Assembly: GCF_963675985.1 (NCBI RefSeq)
Contig: NZ_OY780957.1
Span: 1,038,001-1,102,000, forward strand
From: an uncultured Roseibium sp.
GTDB lineage: Bacteria; Pseudomonadota; Alphaproteobacteria; Rhizobiales; Stappiaceae
Length of the DNA: 64,000 nt
Direction of reading: 5' to 3'
The position numbers and the translations under genes are program-made. Of the stretch, positions 51,219 through 59,875 are shown piece by piece (the first letter of the stretch is position 1; every line of letters begins with the position of its first letter). A model generated the notes under the pieces. That model did no database searches. It was not told the DNA's origin and saw only the letters and a list, made by a program, of their open reading frames with translations.

Positions 51219-51809
51219 ATGGCAACAAACACGAAAAAGGCCGCGCAGCGTCAGGGATTTAAAACGGGCGAACATATTGTCTATCCGGCGCACGGAGTAG
51301 GCCAGATCACCGCCATTGAAGAACAGAACGTCGCAGGACACACCCTGGAACTTCTGGTCATCGTCTTCGAAAAGGACAAGATGACCCTGCGTGTACCGGT
51401 CGCCAAGATCGCTTCCGTCGGCATGCGCAAACTCGGCGACCCGGCGGTCGTCAAGAAGGCCATGGAAACCGTTCGTGGCCGCCCGCGGATCAAGCGCACC
51501 ATGTGGAGCCGCCGTGCCCAGGAATACGAAGCCAAGATCAATTCCGGCGATCTGATCGCAATCTCGGAAGTTGTTCGCGACCTGTTCCGCTCGGAAACCC
51601 AGCCGGAACAATCCTATTCCGAACGCCAGCTCTATGAAGCTGCGATTGATCGCATGGCGCGCGAAATCGCGGCCGTGAACAAGTGTTCCGAAACCGAAGC
51701 GACCAAGCAGATCGAACAGAATCTTGCAAAGTCGCCGAGCCGGTTGAAGGCCGCTGCGGCCGCCGAGGCATCGGAAGACGACGACGAAGACCAGGAAGCG
51801 GCCGCTTAA
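51219..51809 (+). CDS. carD: CarD family transcriptional regulator
   Basis: 196 residues. N-terminal Tudor-like RNA-polymerase interacting domain (FKTGEHIVYPAHGVGQITAIEEQNVAGHTLELLVIVFEKDKMTLRVPVAKIASVGMRKL) followed by the alpha-helical DNA-binding domain (MWSRRAQEYEAKINSGDLIAISEVVRDLFRSE and ERQLYEAAIDRMAREIAAV). CarD stabilises the open promoter complex at rRNA and other promoters. The tail is acidic (ASEDDDEDQEAAA). AGGAG lies about 10 bases upstream of the ATG. Closed by a clear terminator. Confidence 0.96.
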   Translation: MATNTKKAAQRQGFKTGEHIVYPAHGVGQITAIEEQNVAGHTLELLVIVFEKDKMTLRVPVAKIASVGMRKLGDPAVVKKAMETVRGRPRIKRTMWSRRAQEYEAKINSGDLIAISEVVRDLFRSETQPEQSYSERQLYEAAIDRMAREIAAVNKCSETEATKQIEQNLAKSPSRLKAAAAAEASEDDDEDQEAAA

Positions 51810-51844
51810 ACAGCGCGCGAAACGCTCCGATCAAAAGACGCATC

Positions 51845-51876
51845 AAGACCCGGCTTCGGCCGGGTCTTTTCGTTTT
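51845..51876 (+). terminator. Rho-independent terminator of carD
   Basis: AGACCCGGC (51846-51854), TTCG tetraloop, GCCGGGTCT (51859-51867), then TTTTCGTTTTT. Confidence 0.95.
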
Positions 51877-51942
51877 TCCACCTGCTTTATGCATCGACCG
51901 GCACCGGTCATCACATCTTTGTGCACATGGCGGCACTGCTTA

Positions 51943-51984
51943 ATTAGGTCAAACTGATCTAATATACGTGATTAGACGTAATAG
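51943..51984 (+). promoter_or_regulatory. Putative promoter/operator of the rpoH-type gene
   Basis: TGATCT (51955-51960) and TAATAG (51979-51984) are 18 bases apart, like RpoE(ChrR)-type promoters of alphaproteobacteria (-35 TGATCC). Overlapping it is a near-perfect palindrome, ATTAGGTCA (51943-51951), AAC, TGATCTAAT (51955-51963), and a further ATTAG at 51971. Confidence 0.45.
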
Positions 51985-52015
51985 CTCCCACACGTAACTT
52001 TGGAGCAGCAGGCCA

Positions 52016-52885
52016 ATGTTCATTACATCGAGCGACCGACGTCAGATGGTCCGGGCGGCCATGAAAGCGCCCTATCTCTCCCGAGAGGAAGAACACGAAC
52101 TTGCCCTGCGATGGCGTAATAATCGCGATGAAAAGGCGCTGGAGAAGTTATCGGTCGCCCATATTCGGCTCGTGATTGCCGTCGCCTCCCGCTTCCGGAA
52201 TTTCGGATTGCCCGTCGGAGACCTGATCCAGGAAGGCCATGTCGGCCTGCTGGAAGCCGCCGCCCGGTTCGAACCGGAACGGGAAGTCCGGTTCTCGACC
52301 TATGCCACCTGGTGGATCCGTGCCTCGATCCAGGATTACATCCTGAGAAACTGGTCGATCGTTCGCGGCGGCACGTCCTCCTCGCAGAAATCGCTGTTTT
52401 TCAACCTGCGCCGCTTGCGGGCGAAACTGAACGGCAGCCAGCAGACCATGACCGATTCCGAACTGCATCAGAAGATCGCAGACGCCATCGGCGTCAAGCA
52501 GTCCGATGTCGCCCTGATGAACGCGCGCCTGTCCGGCCCGGACACGTCCTTGAACCAGCCGATGATCGACAATGACGGCGCCAGCGCGGATCGGCAGGAT
52601 TTCCTCGTTTCCGAAGCACCGCTCCCCGATGAAATCGTCACCGACACCATCGACACGGAACGCCGCCGCCGTTGGTTGTTTTCCGCCCTTGGAGTGCTGT
52701 CAGAACGGGAATTGAAAATCGTCCGGGAACGACGGCTGACGGAAAATGGCGCGACACTTGAGTCGCTCGGAGAGAAGCTCGGCATTTCCAAGGAGCGCGT
52801 TCGACAGATCGAAAGCCGCGCCATGGAGAAGCTGAAAGCCGCGCTCTTGAAATCCAGTCCGGACCGGATGGCTTATTCCGGCTGA
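52016..52885 (+). CDS. rpoH: RNA polymerase sigma factor, sigma-32 (RpoH) type
   Basis: 289 residues. Region 2 has the core-binding and -10 recognition part (HIRLVIAVASRFRNFGLPVGDLIQEGHVGLLEAAARFEPEREVRFSTYATWWIRASIQDYILRNWSIVR), directly followed by the RpoH box SSQKSLFFNLRRLRAKL, which marks heat-shock sigma factors and is the FtsH/DnaK sensitivity region. Region 4 is at LGEKLGISKERVRQIESRAMEKLKAAL. By position and by the promoter upstream it resembles RpoH2 (oxidative or singlet oxygen stress) more than RpoH1. Convergent with the M48 gene; a 51-base gap separates them. Confidence 0.93.
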   Translation: MFITSSDRRQMVRAAMKAPYLSREEEHELALRWRNNRDEKALEKLSVAHIRLVIAVASRFRNFGLPVGDLIQEGHVGLLEAAARFEPEREVRFSTYATWWIRASIQDYILRNWSIVRGGTSSSQKSLFFNLRRLRAKLNGSQQTMTDSELHQKIADAIGVKQSDVALMNARLSGPDTSLNQPMIDNDGASADRQDFLVSEAPLPDEIVTDTIDTERRRRWLFSALGVLSERELKIVRERRLTENGATLESLGEKLGISKERVRQIESRAMEKLKAALLKSSPDRMAYSG

Positions 52886-52937
52886 AAACGGTCCGGCCAT
52901 CACCTGCAGGCGGAGCGATCCCCGAGATGTGGATGCT

Positions 52938-54422
52938 CTAATCGGTGACCAGCTTGATCGACGTGCCCGTCGGGATCGTCTTGCCCTTGTCCAGTCCGTT
53001 CAGGATGGAGAAGAAGTCCAGGCGGCGCGAGGCCTCGATCCCGCTCATGCCGATCGCCAACCTGCGCGGCGTATCGCCCGGCTTTGACTTGACCACCTTG
53101 ATCCGGAGCGAGCGCAAACGGGCGCGTTCCGTTGGCGTCAGCTGGCGGAAGCTTTCGATGGTCTCATGGAACTGGGCGCCGAAACTGTCGGTCGGGGTGC
53201 GGCTTGCGAAAATGAACCGGTAGCCGGTCCGGCCGATCCTGAGAACGGCAATCCGGAACGACCAGCCCTGCGTGATCGCCGCGCCCGTAACGCCCGGAAT
53301 GCCCCCGATCGTCGTCTCCCGCACGCTCTGCGGCAGGAGGCCGTTGATCCAGCCGGCGTTCATGTAGTCGGTCAGGGAATCGTAACCGCTGAGATCGGCC
53401 CCGTCGAAGCGCATGGCGGTTCCCTCGCCGTTGCTGGCCAGCACCGCTTCGGGCGAATTCTCCATGATATAGCCCTTGGGCACCGTGAAACCGATGCCCA
53501 GCGCCTTGTGCAGGAAGGAGCGCCCGCGCACGAACCCTTCCAGCGGATCGTCGCCGAAGAGCATGCCGTCGATGCGGGCCAGATAGGCGTCCCGGTCCCT
53601 CTCGCCGAAGCCGGGCGCCCCGATCTGGCGGGCAGCCCGGATCGCAAGCGACACCCGCTCCGGCGTGGACGGGTGCGACGACAGGAAGTCCGGTGCGCCC
53701 GATGTGGCATCGTTCGCCGTCTGATAATCGGCATAAAGCTTCATAGACCGCAGAAACCGGGCCGCCGCATAAGGATCGAAGCCGGCCTTCGCCAGCGTTT
53801 TCACGCCGATCGCATCGGCCTGCAATTCCTGGGTCTGGGAAAACCGGGCAAACGACAGCTGGGACGAAATGATCGCCTGACGCGCCTTCTCGCTGTCCTG
53901 GACCACGTTGGTCAGGATCTTGTCGGCCAGTTCACGCGCTTCGGCCCGCTGCTGTCGCTGGATCGCGTGGTTTGAAGTCACGTGGGCCATTTCGTGGGCA
54001 AGAACCGCGGCCAGCTCGGACGTATCGTTGGCGAGCGCCAGCAGGCCGCGCGTCACGTATAGATAGCCGCCGGGCAACGCAAAGGCGTTGATGGCCGGGG
54101 AATTCAAAATAGTGATCTTGTAGGATTGGGCAGGATCTTCCGAGGCCTCGACAAGGCGTCCGACGACGCTTGCCACCGCGCGTTCCGCCCCCGGATCCTT
54201 GTAGACGCCGCCATAGGTGGCAACCACGCGCGGATGTTCCCGGGCGCCGATATCGGCGGCCAGGTTCGGCCTGAGCGTTCCAGGCGCGAGGGTGCCAACC
54301 GTCGAACCGTCGCCAAGAAGCTGGCAGCCCGCGACCGCAAGCATGAGCGCACCCGCAAAGCCGAAGCGGAAAATGCCCTGCCGTCTGTTCCTGTCCTGCC
54401 TTGCCCGGAAGATGCGTGTCAC
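52938..54422 (-). CDS. M48 family metalloprotease lipoprotein (BepA/YfgC-like)
   Basis: 494 residues from GTG at 54422, which overlaps the upstream stop by GTGA. Lipoprotein signal with lipobox LAVAGC (Cys about residue 33). Zinc motif HEMAHVTSNH (about 141-150), third ligand E in LQADAIGVKTLAKAGFDP, and SSHPSTPERV. The C-terminal part (from about 300) is a substrate-binding extension ending in a LysM-like segment (KPGDTPRRLAIGMSGIE). Such peptidases degrade or repair misfolded outer-membrane proteins. Co-transcribed with the nuclease-like gene upstream. Confidence 0.92.
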   Translation of the reverse strand: MTRIFRARQDRNRRQGIFRFGFAGALMLAVAGCQLLGDGSTVGTLAPGTLRPNLAADIGAREHPRVVATYGGVYKDPGAERAVASVVGRLVEASEDPAQSYKITILNSPAINAFALPGGYLYVTRGLLALANDTSELAAVLAHEMAHVTSNHAIQRQQRAEARELADKILTNVVQDSEKARQAIISSQLSFARFSQTQELQADAIGVKTLAKAGFDPYAAARFLRSMKLYADYQTANDATSGAPDFLSSHPSTPERVSLAIRAARQIGAPGFGERDRDAYLARIDGMLFGDDPLEGFVRGRSFLHKALGIGFTVPKGYIMENSPEAVLASNGEGTAMRFDGADLSGYDSLTDYMNAGWINGLLPQSVRETTIGGIPGVTGAAITQGWSFRIAVLRIGRTGYRFIFASRTPTDSFGAQFHETIESFRQLTPTERARLRSLRIKVVKSKPGDTPRRLAIGMSGIEASRRLDFFSILNGLDKGKTIPTGTSIKLVTD

Positions 54423-55294
54423 TCTGCGCCCTTCTTGAAATCGATCACGTCGAGCTGTCCCGGATGTGTCAGCTCCATATAAGGCCCGTCCCGAACCTGA
54501 ATCACGCCGCGGACCAGGACCGCCACGCCTTCGAGATCGGCCACGCGCACGTTCCTTTTCGCAAGAACGGCATCGAAAGCCTCTTCTTCCGACACTTTCA
54601 AGGTAACGGTAAAATCACTTTTCCAGCGGAACCCGAAATTGAGATAACGAGTACGCGCCGTTTTTCCAAGAGAAACAATGCGGCCCGCCGCCACGATATA
54701 ATGCCCCGCCCGTTCCAGGAGGGCTTCGGGCGTGCGCGTGCTCAAGATCTTGCCGTCCTGCCAAAAACCTCGCCCGGCGCGCCGGGCGACGGTTTCCGAC
54801 CATTTCAACGCCGACGTACAGTCAGCCGTTCCGAGGTTCGGGGCAACCAGGCTCATGCCGGAACTCAGCAACTCCTGCTGGACAAGGACCCGATCGGTTC
54901 CCCGTTCCGAGACCACCCAGGCCGGCGCCAATCCCCAGCGGTTTTCCGGCCCGGCGCGATAGGCCAGATACCGGGACCCTGCGGCCTCCGAGGACCTTTG
55001 GGCAGTAGTAGTATCCTCATCCGTCCCGCCCGGAGTCACCACATCCGCCAGCACAAAACCTTGGCCGGCGGCGCTCCGGAAGACAATGCCGTCTTCCCCG
55101 GCGGTCACGGGCACCGGGTCGGAGATCTCGGCCGCATCACCAAGACAAAGTCGCAGCGCCCGATCGGGATTGTCCTGCGCAAAACCTTGGGCAGGCAGCA
55201 AGACAAAGCAAAGGGCAAACGGAATGTGACGGCCGCATCCCGCCCGCCTTTCCGTCGTCGCAGTCTCTCTTCCTGAAAAGAGGCCCCGTCGCAC
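54419..55294 (-). CDS. Thermonuclease-family-like secreted protein
   Basis: 291 residues if started at GTG 55294; the frame is open to 55477 but the upstream residues are not signal-like, so the start is uncertain. Signal peptide HIPFALCFVLLPAQGFAQ. The SNase-like fold is suggested by GSRYLAYRAGPENRWGLAPAWVVSERGTDRVLVQQELLSSGMSLVAPNLGTADCTSALKWSETVARRAGRGFWQDG, whose Ala-Arg/Lys-rich helix and GRGFW ending match thermonuclease domains. Some catalytic Asp/Arg/Glu positions are not clear, so the activity may be lost. A second domain with GHYIVAAGRIVSLGKT (OB-fold-like) follows. Overlaps the M48 gene by 4 bases. Confidence 0.7.
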   Translation of the reverse strand: MRRGLFSGRETATTERRAGCGRHIPFALCFVLLPAQGFAQDNPDRALRLCLGDAAEISDPVPVTAGEDGIVFRSAAGQGFVLADVVTPGGTDEDTTTAQRSSEAAGSRYLAYRAGPENRWGLAPAWVVSERGTDRVLVQQELLSSGMSLVAPNLGTADCTSALKWSETVARRAGRGFWQDGKILSTRTPEALLERAGHYIVAAGRIVSLGKTARTRYLNFGFRWKSDFTVTLKVSEEEAFDAVLAKRNVRVADLEGVAVLVRGVIQVRDGPYMELTHPGQLDVIDFKKGAE

Positions 55295-55495
55295 ATCCGA
55301 TGGGGCATTTCTGTGCAGACCCTTCAAGTTTTTCCCGCCGCCCGGATCACCGATCAACAGCATCCAGTTACCTGTCAAATAAGGCAAGGCAAAGATGATC
55401 GCGGCAGAGCCGCGCAAAAGCTTCACTGGAAAGCAGCCGGAGTTGTCCATCAGGGCTCGCAACCGCCCCGGTTTCATGCTAATCGAACCTTCAAT

Positions 55496-55572
55496 GGCCC
55501 CGTAGCTCAGCAGGATAGAGCATCAGATTCCTAATCTGAGGGTCACGCGTTCGAATCGCGTCGGGGTCACCA
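55496..55572 (+). tRNA. tRNA-Arg (anticodon CCT)
   Basis: Acceptor GGCCCCG paired with CGGGGTC (one G-T pair), D arm GCTCAGCAGGATAGAGC, anticodon stem TCAGA / TCTGA with loop TTCCTAA (anticodon CCT, codon AGG), short variable loop, T arm ACGCGTTCGAATCGCGT, encoded CCA at the end. Confidence 0.97.
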
Positions 55573-55696
55573 CTTTTCCTCAAGACACCGCTAACCGGAC
55601 GCAGAGTCCGATGCGACCCTGACAGACCTGTTCCAGGAAAATCCATGTATTGACCCGCGCCGGCCAGCAAACTCTCTTCCTTGCTTGACAGCCGGT

Positions 55697-56869
55697 ATGG
55701 CACGTCACAGGCTTGCGTCACTTTTCAGATCGTTTTTCAGGCGCCTTTGCATGGGTTCTTTCCTCCGCTCCGAACTGGCCTTTTTCGCTGCGGCCGCGAC
55801 CGCCCTTGTCCTGTACACGGTCGGCGCGCACTGGGAGGATCATCTTGCCAACCCACTGATCATGATCGGGCTGTTCATCTGGATTTTCGGTGTAATGATC
55901 TGGGCGTCCTTTGCCGCCGTCCATCACGCCGACAGTCTCGCCGAACTCCTGGGCGAGCCCTACGGGACCCTGATCCTGACATTTTCGGTGACCTGCATCG
56001 AAGTCTCCGTCGTTTCGGCGGTGATGCTCAGCGGGCCGGTCGACCCGACCGTTCCGCGCGACACCATGCTTGCGGTCATGATGCTCGTGCTCAACGGCAT
56101 GGTCGGCATTTGCCTGCTGATCGGGGGCCTGCGTTATGGAGAGCAGGATTTCAACCTTCAAGGTGCCCGATCGTTCCATGCCGTGCTGCTGACACTGGCG
56201 ACGATCACGCTCATCCTGCCGCGCTTCACCACGTCCACGTCGGATCCCAGCCTGACGTCGAAGCAGGCCCTTTTGTTCAGTGCGGCGACCATCGCGCTCT
56301 ACGCGGCTTTCCTGTCCATCCAGACGGTCCGGCACCGGGGGTTCTTCATGGAGCCGGATCTGACGGGCACCCCCGCTGCCCCGCAGCACGGCAAGCATCC
56401 CGAAGGTTTGCCGACGCGCTCGCTCCCCTACCATGCGGCCATGCTGGTCCTGCTGCTGGTTGCGGTGGTCCTGCTGGCGGAAAAGCTCGGAACACTCGTT
56501 GAAGGGTTGATTGCGGTTCTCGATGCGCCCCACGCGCTGGGAGGTGTCCTGATCGCATTGCTTGTGCTCGCTCCCGAAGGCCTCGCCGCATTTCGCGCCG
56601 CTGCGTCGAACCACCTGCAGCGGGCGGTTAACATCTGTCTCGGATCAGCTCTGGCGACGATCAGCCTGACCGTGCCGGCCGTCGTAGGCGTCGGGCTCTT
56701 CAGCGGTACCCATCTTGTGTTCGGACTGGACGGAACGGAGATGGTGCTGCTCATTCTGACACTGATACTCAGCACCATGACCTTCGGCGGCCCGCGCACG
56801 AACATGCTGCAGGGCATTACCCATCTTGTGGTGCTCTTTGTCTATTTCGTCCTGATTTTCGACCCGTAA
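55697..56869 (+). CDS. chaA: Calcium/proton antiporter, ChaA/CAX family
   Basis: 390 residues from ATG at 55697 (a TTG at 55685 is in frame upstream). About eleven transmembrane segments in two halves, each with the alpha-repeat of cation/Ca2+ exchangers: GEPYGTLILTFSVTCIEVSVV in the first and APEGLAAFRAAASNHLQRAVNICLGSALATISLTVPAVV in the second. The Glu residues in GEPYG...IE and PEG are the ion-binding acids. The protein exchanges Ca2+ or Na+/K+ for protons across the inner membrane. It is followed after 26 bases by a CDF exporter, so both may form a cation-export unit. Confidence 0.9.
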   Translation: MARHRLASLFRSFFRRLCMGSFLRSELAFFAAAATALVLYTVGAHWEDHLANPLIMIGLFIWIFGVMIWASFAAVHHADSLAELLGEPYGTLILTFSVTCIEVSVVSAVMLSGPVDPTVPRDTMLAVMMLVLNGMVGICLLIGGLRYGEQDFNLQGARSFHAVLLTLATITLILPRFTTSTSDPSLTSKQALLFSAATIALYAAFLSIQTVRHRGFFMEPDLTGTPAAPQHGKHPEGLPTRSLPYHAAMLVLLLVAVVLLAEKLGTLVEGLIAVLDAPHALGGVLIALLVLAPEGLAAFRAAASNHLQRAVNICLGSALATISLTVPAVVGVGLFSGTHLVFGLDGTEMVLLILTLILSTMTFGGPRTNMLQGITHLVVLFVYFVLIFDP

Positions 56870-56895
56870 GGCCGGCAGCCGCACATGAGAATCCG

Positions 56896-57915
56896 ATGAC
56901 CGCTCCGCACCAGACCGGGCAAGAGACACTACACGGCGACCATTCCGGTCACGACCACGCCGGCCACCACCGTGGACATGACCACAGCCACGGTCACACT
57001 CATTCCCATGCCCCCGATGTGAACGACAAGAACGCCCGCGCGGTGGCGCTTGCCGGGCTGCTGATCTGCTCCTTCATGTTCGCCGAACTGATCGGCGGTT
57101 ATCTGTCCGGCTCGCTGGCTCTGATGGCGGATGCGCTGCACATGGTGACCGACGCCGCGTCGCTGGGCCTCGCGTGGTGGGCCTTCCAGCAGACGAAGAA
57201 GGCTCCGACGGCCGCCCTGAGCTATGGCCGGCACAGGCTGCCGGTTCTGATTGCCTTCGCCAATGCAATCTTCCTTCTGATCGTCACCGGCTGGATCTGC
57301 GTCGAGGCAGTCGGCCGCTTCATCACGCCGGAAAAGGTTCTGGCCGGCCCCATGATGATCATTGCCATCATCGGGCTTCTGGTGAATATCGCCGCCTTCT
57401 TCGTGCTCCGCCAGGGCGGCGACAATTCGCTCAACATCCGGTCCGCGATCCTGCATGTGCTCGGCGACCTGCTCGGATCCGTCGCGGCGATCGCAGCGGC
57501 CATCGTGATCGCCTTCACCGGCTGGTATCCGATCGACCCGATCCTGTCGGTGTTCGTCGCTCTCCTGATCGTACGATCCGCAATCGCAATCCTGCGCCAG
57601 TCCGCACACATCCTTCTGGATGGTACACCGGAGGAGATCGATTGCCGGGACATCATGACCAACCTGCCGCGGAAAATTCCGGGCCTGGAACAGGTTCGTC
57701 ATGTCCATGTCTGGACACTTGCCGAAGGCCGCCTGAACGCAACGCTGCACGCAGGGGTGCGCTCGCCGGAAGACGGCCCCACGGTTACCGCCGCCATTCG
57801 CGAGGAACTGTCCCGCAGCTACGGGATCGGCCATGCGACGATCGAATGCGAAATCCTGGACGCGATGGCCAAGGCGCCAGGGCCGGCTTCAGAGTCCCGC
57901 AGCAATCCGGCGTAG
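56896..57915 (+). CDS. Cation diffusion facilitator (Zn2+/Co2+/Cd2+ exporter, CzcD/ZitB type)
   Basis: 339 residues. The N-terminal cytoplasmic tail is His-rich (HGDHSGHDHAGHHRGHDHSHGHTHSH, spread over residues 13-38), then six transmembrane segments with the transport-site motifs ADALHMVTDAASLG in helix 2 (H-x3-D) and HVLGDLLGSV in helix 5 (H-x3-D), and a C-terminal cytoplasmic domain (VRHVHVWTLAEGRLNATLHAGV). This is the His-Asp arrangement of Zn-transporting CDF proteins. Co-directional with chaA (26 bases apart). Confidence 0.95.
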   Translation: MTAPHQTGQETLHGDHSGHDHAGHHRGHDHSHGHTHSHAPDVNDKNARAVALAGLLICSFMFAELIGGYLSGSLALMADALHMVTDAASLGLAWWAFQQTKKAPTAALSYGRHRLPVLIAFANAIFLLIVTGWICVEAVGRFITPEKVLAGPMMIIAIIGLLVNIAAFFVLRQGGDNSLNIRSAILHVLGDLLGSVAAIAAAIVIAFTGWYPIDPILSVFVALLIVRSAIAILRQSAHILLDGTPEEIDCRDIMTNLPRKIPGLEQVRHVHVWTLAEGRLNATLHAGVRSPEDGPTVTAAIREELSRSYGIGHATIECEILDAMAKAPGPASESRSNPA

Positions 57916-58009
57916 CCCTTGGACAATTTGCAAGGCTGGATGCGACGACGCACATCGGCTTCAGTCAGGTGCAGGATGCTCCATAAATTTTAGACCAAGG
58001 TTCGTCACT

Positions 58010-58966
58010 TCAGGTCAAGTCGATGTCCAGTGCCTGGATGCCCGGCTTCAACTCGATCCAATCCGAATAGGACAGGCTTTTGCCGTCCTTCTCTGCAAAA
58101 GCTTCGATCTTCGTCGCACCGGTCGGCAAAGGGTTCAGGGCGAAAGACGTTTGCGCAAACTTCGCCGTTTCGACGTTCTCGATCGCAACGCGGATTTCAC
58201 CGTCGAATGCGGTCTTCACCGTGATCTTCACAAGGGCCGGCTTTTTCGCCGCTTCCTCCGCAGCCGCTTCCTGCTTCGCCTGCTCCCTTGCGGACTTCAG
58301 CTCGGTGATCGCATCCGTGATGCTCTGCTCAACGGAGGTCTTCCCTTGCTGGGCGAGTGTATCGAGTTCGGAAATCGACGTGGTGTATTCGTCCTGCCAG
58401 GTCTGCAGCTCCTCTCGGGTCAGCTTCCCAAGATCGGTGCAAAACGCTTCGGCGACGGCAAACACCTTTTTCCGGAAGGCTGTCTTCAGGACCGCATCGC
58501 TCTCCGGCTTCAATTGTTGTGCCTCCAGAGCCAGGTCGAGCAAGGAAAACTGAAGTTTGGTCGCTAGGTCCCGGATCGCCAGGATCGTGCCTAGAGCGCG
58601 AAAGTAGCGACTTGATATATCTCCGGTTTTTTCGGCGATCAGCAGGGCGCCCATCAACGCGTAAAACAGAAATGCGACTGCGAACAGACCGATATCCAAC
58701 TGTTTGTTGGCCAGGGTTTCGACATTTGTAATGCGGATGACGGCTGCGCAGGCCGTCAGGAAACTCGCCGCGCTCGCCAGAATGACCAGGGATCGTCGGA
58801 TCTTGTTGGCCGCACTATTTCTCAGACGGCCCTTGTAGAAACCAAGCCGTTGCTCCCGCAGCTCTTCCAGGCGGATTTCAACTTTCCCGACCAGTTCGGC
58901 AGGGTCGCATTCCAAAAAGTCTTCGCGTTTAAAGTCGATCGGCTGGAATGTTGTCCCATTCGCCAT
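58010..58966 (-). CDS. Two-TM, coiled-coil membrane protein, SLATT-like
   Basis: 318 residues from ATG at 58966, behind GGGGAGGG (a second in-frame ATG at 58990 precedes that ribosome site). N-terminal 60 residues are polar with a basic helix (LGFYKGRLRNSAANKIRR), then two transmembrane segments (SLVILASAASFLTACAAVI and DIGLFAVAFLFYALMGALLIA), a helical part with a likely coiled coil (EAAAEEAAKKP), and a final beta domain from about residue 245. The order (basic helix, two TM, cytoplasmic helices, ISSRYFRALGTILAIRDLATKLQFSLL) recalls SLATT effector proteins. Monocistronic. Function unknown. Confidence 0.75.
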   Translation of the reverse strand: MANGTTFQPIDFKREDFLECDPAELVGKVEIRLEELREQRLGFYKGRLRNSAANKIRRSLVILASAASFLTACAAVIRITNVETLANKQLDIGLFAVAFLFYALMGALLIAEKTGDISSRYFRALGTILAIRDLATKLQFSLLDLALEAQQLKPESDAVLKTAFRKKVFAVAEAFCTDLGKLTREELQTWQDEYTTSISELDTLAQQGKTSVEQSITDAITELKSAREQAKQEAAAEEAAKKPALVKITVKTAFDGEIRVAIENVETAKFAQTSFALNPLPTGATKIEAFAEKDGKSLSYSDWIELKPGIQALDIDLT

Positions 58967-59197
58967 CTTGGCCCTCCCCGGCGAAAACAAGAAAAAATTA
59001 AACCAGTGATCGTTTTTTTCATCAAGTAAAATCTAAAGGTGTATCGAAAGCTGCCGTCAGAATTTGCGGTTCGCCCTGCCTCGAAGAATCAATGCGATCC
59101 AGCAGGTCGAGCTGTACTTTCCGGTGAATAGTCGGCATGCCGGGGAAGCCGTAGACTAGGGTCGCCTGACCGTATCAGCCCGTGGGAATTTGCTCTT

Positions 59198-59863
59198 ATG
59201 AAATTGTGGCACTGTTATAACGCCAGATCCCTGCGTCCGCTCTGGACGCTGGAGGAACTGGGTCTTGACTACGACATCGAGACCCTGCCGTTTCCGCCCC
59301 GGGTTTTTCAGCGTGCCTATCTGGAGACAAATCCGCTCGGGACCGTGCCTTATTTTACCGACGGCGCCATCAGCATGACAGAATCGACCGCCATCTGCGT
59401 CTATCTGATCGAAAAATACGGCGGCAACGGCCTTGGCATCGCACCCGATCATCCGGACTATGCCGACTATCTGAACTGGCTGTTCCAGAGCGACGCCACG
59501 CTGACCTTTCCGCAGGCGCTGGTGTTTCGCTATTCAAGCCTCGAACCTGAAGACCGCCGCCAGCCGCAGGTGGCGACTGATTATGCCAAGTGGTTCCTCG
59601 CCCGACTCAAACGGCTGAACGCCCATCTGGAAACGCGAAGCTATCTGTGCGACGGCAGGTTCACCATCGCCGACATCGCCATCGGATATGCGCTTCATTT
59701 CGGCGAGATCATCGGCTTCTTCGACTACTACACACCGCAGGTTCAGACCTATCTGAAACGGCTGCAGGAGCGCGATGCCTTCAAGCGCGCTCAGGAGGTG
59801 GGCAAGGACCTCGACCCGTTTACGGATCTCAAACCGAACCTCACACCCTATCTGGCGACCTGA
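59198..59863 (+). CDS. Glutathione S-transferase family protein
   Basis: 221 residues. N-terminal thioredoxin-like domain (MKLWHCYNARSLRPLWTLEELGLDYDIETLPF, with the cis-proline/glutathione site LGTVPYFTDGAISMTESTAICVYL), then an all-helical C-terminal domain ending with the N-capping segment FTIADIAIGYALHFG. The family conjugates glutathione to electrophiles or reduces substrates; the substrate is unknown. It lies 12 bases from the GntR gene, convergent with it. Confidence 0.92.
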   Translation: MKLWHCYNARSLRPLWTLEELGLDYDIETLPFPPRVFQRAYLETNPLGTVPYFTDGAISMTESTAICVYLIEKYGGNGLGIAPDHPDYADYLNWLFQSDATLTFPQALVFRYSSLEPEDRRQPQVATDYAKWFLARLKRLNAHLETRSYLCDGRFTIADIAIGYALHFGEIIGFFDYYTPQVQTYLKRLQERDAFKRAQEVGKDLDPFTDLKPNLTPYLAT

Positions 59864-59875
59864 CGGAAGCGCGTT

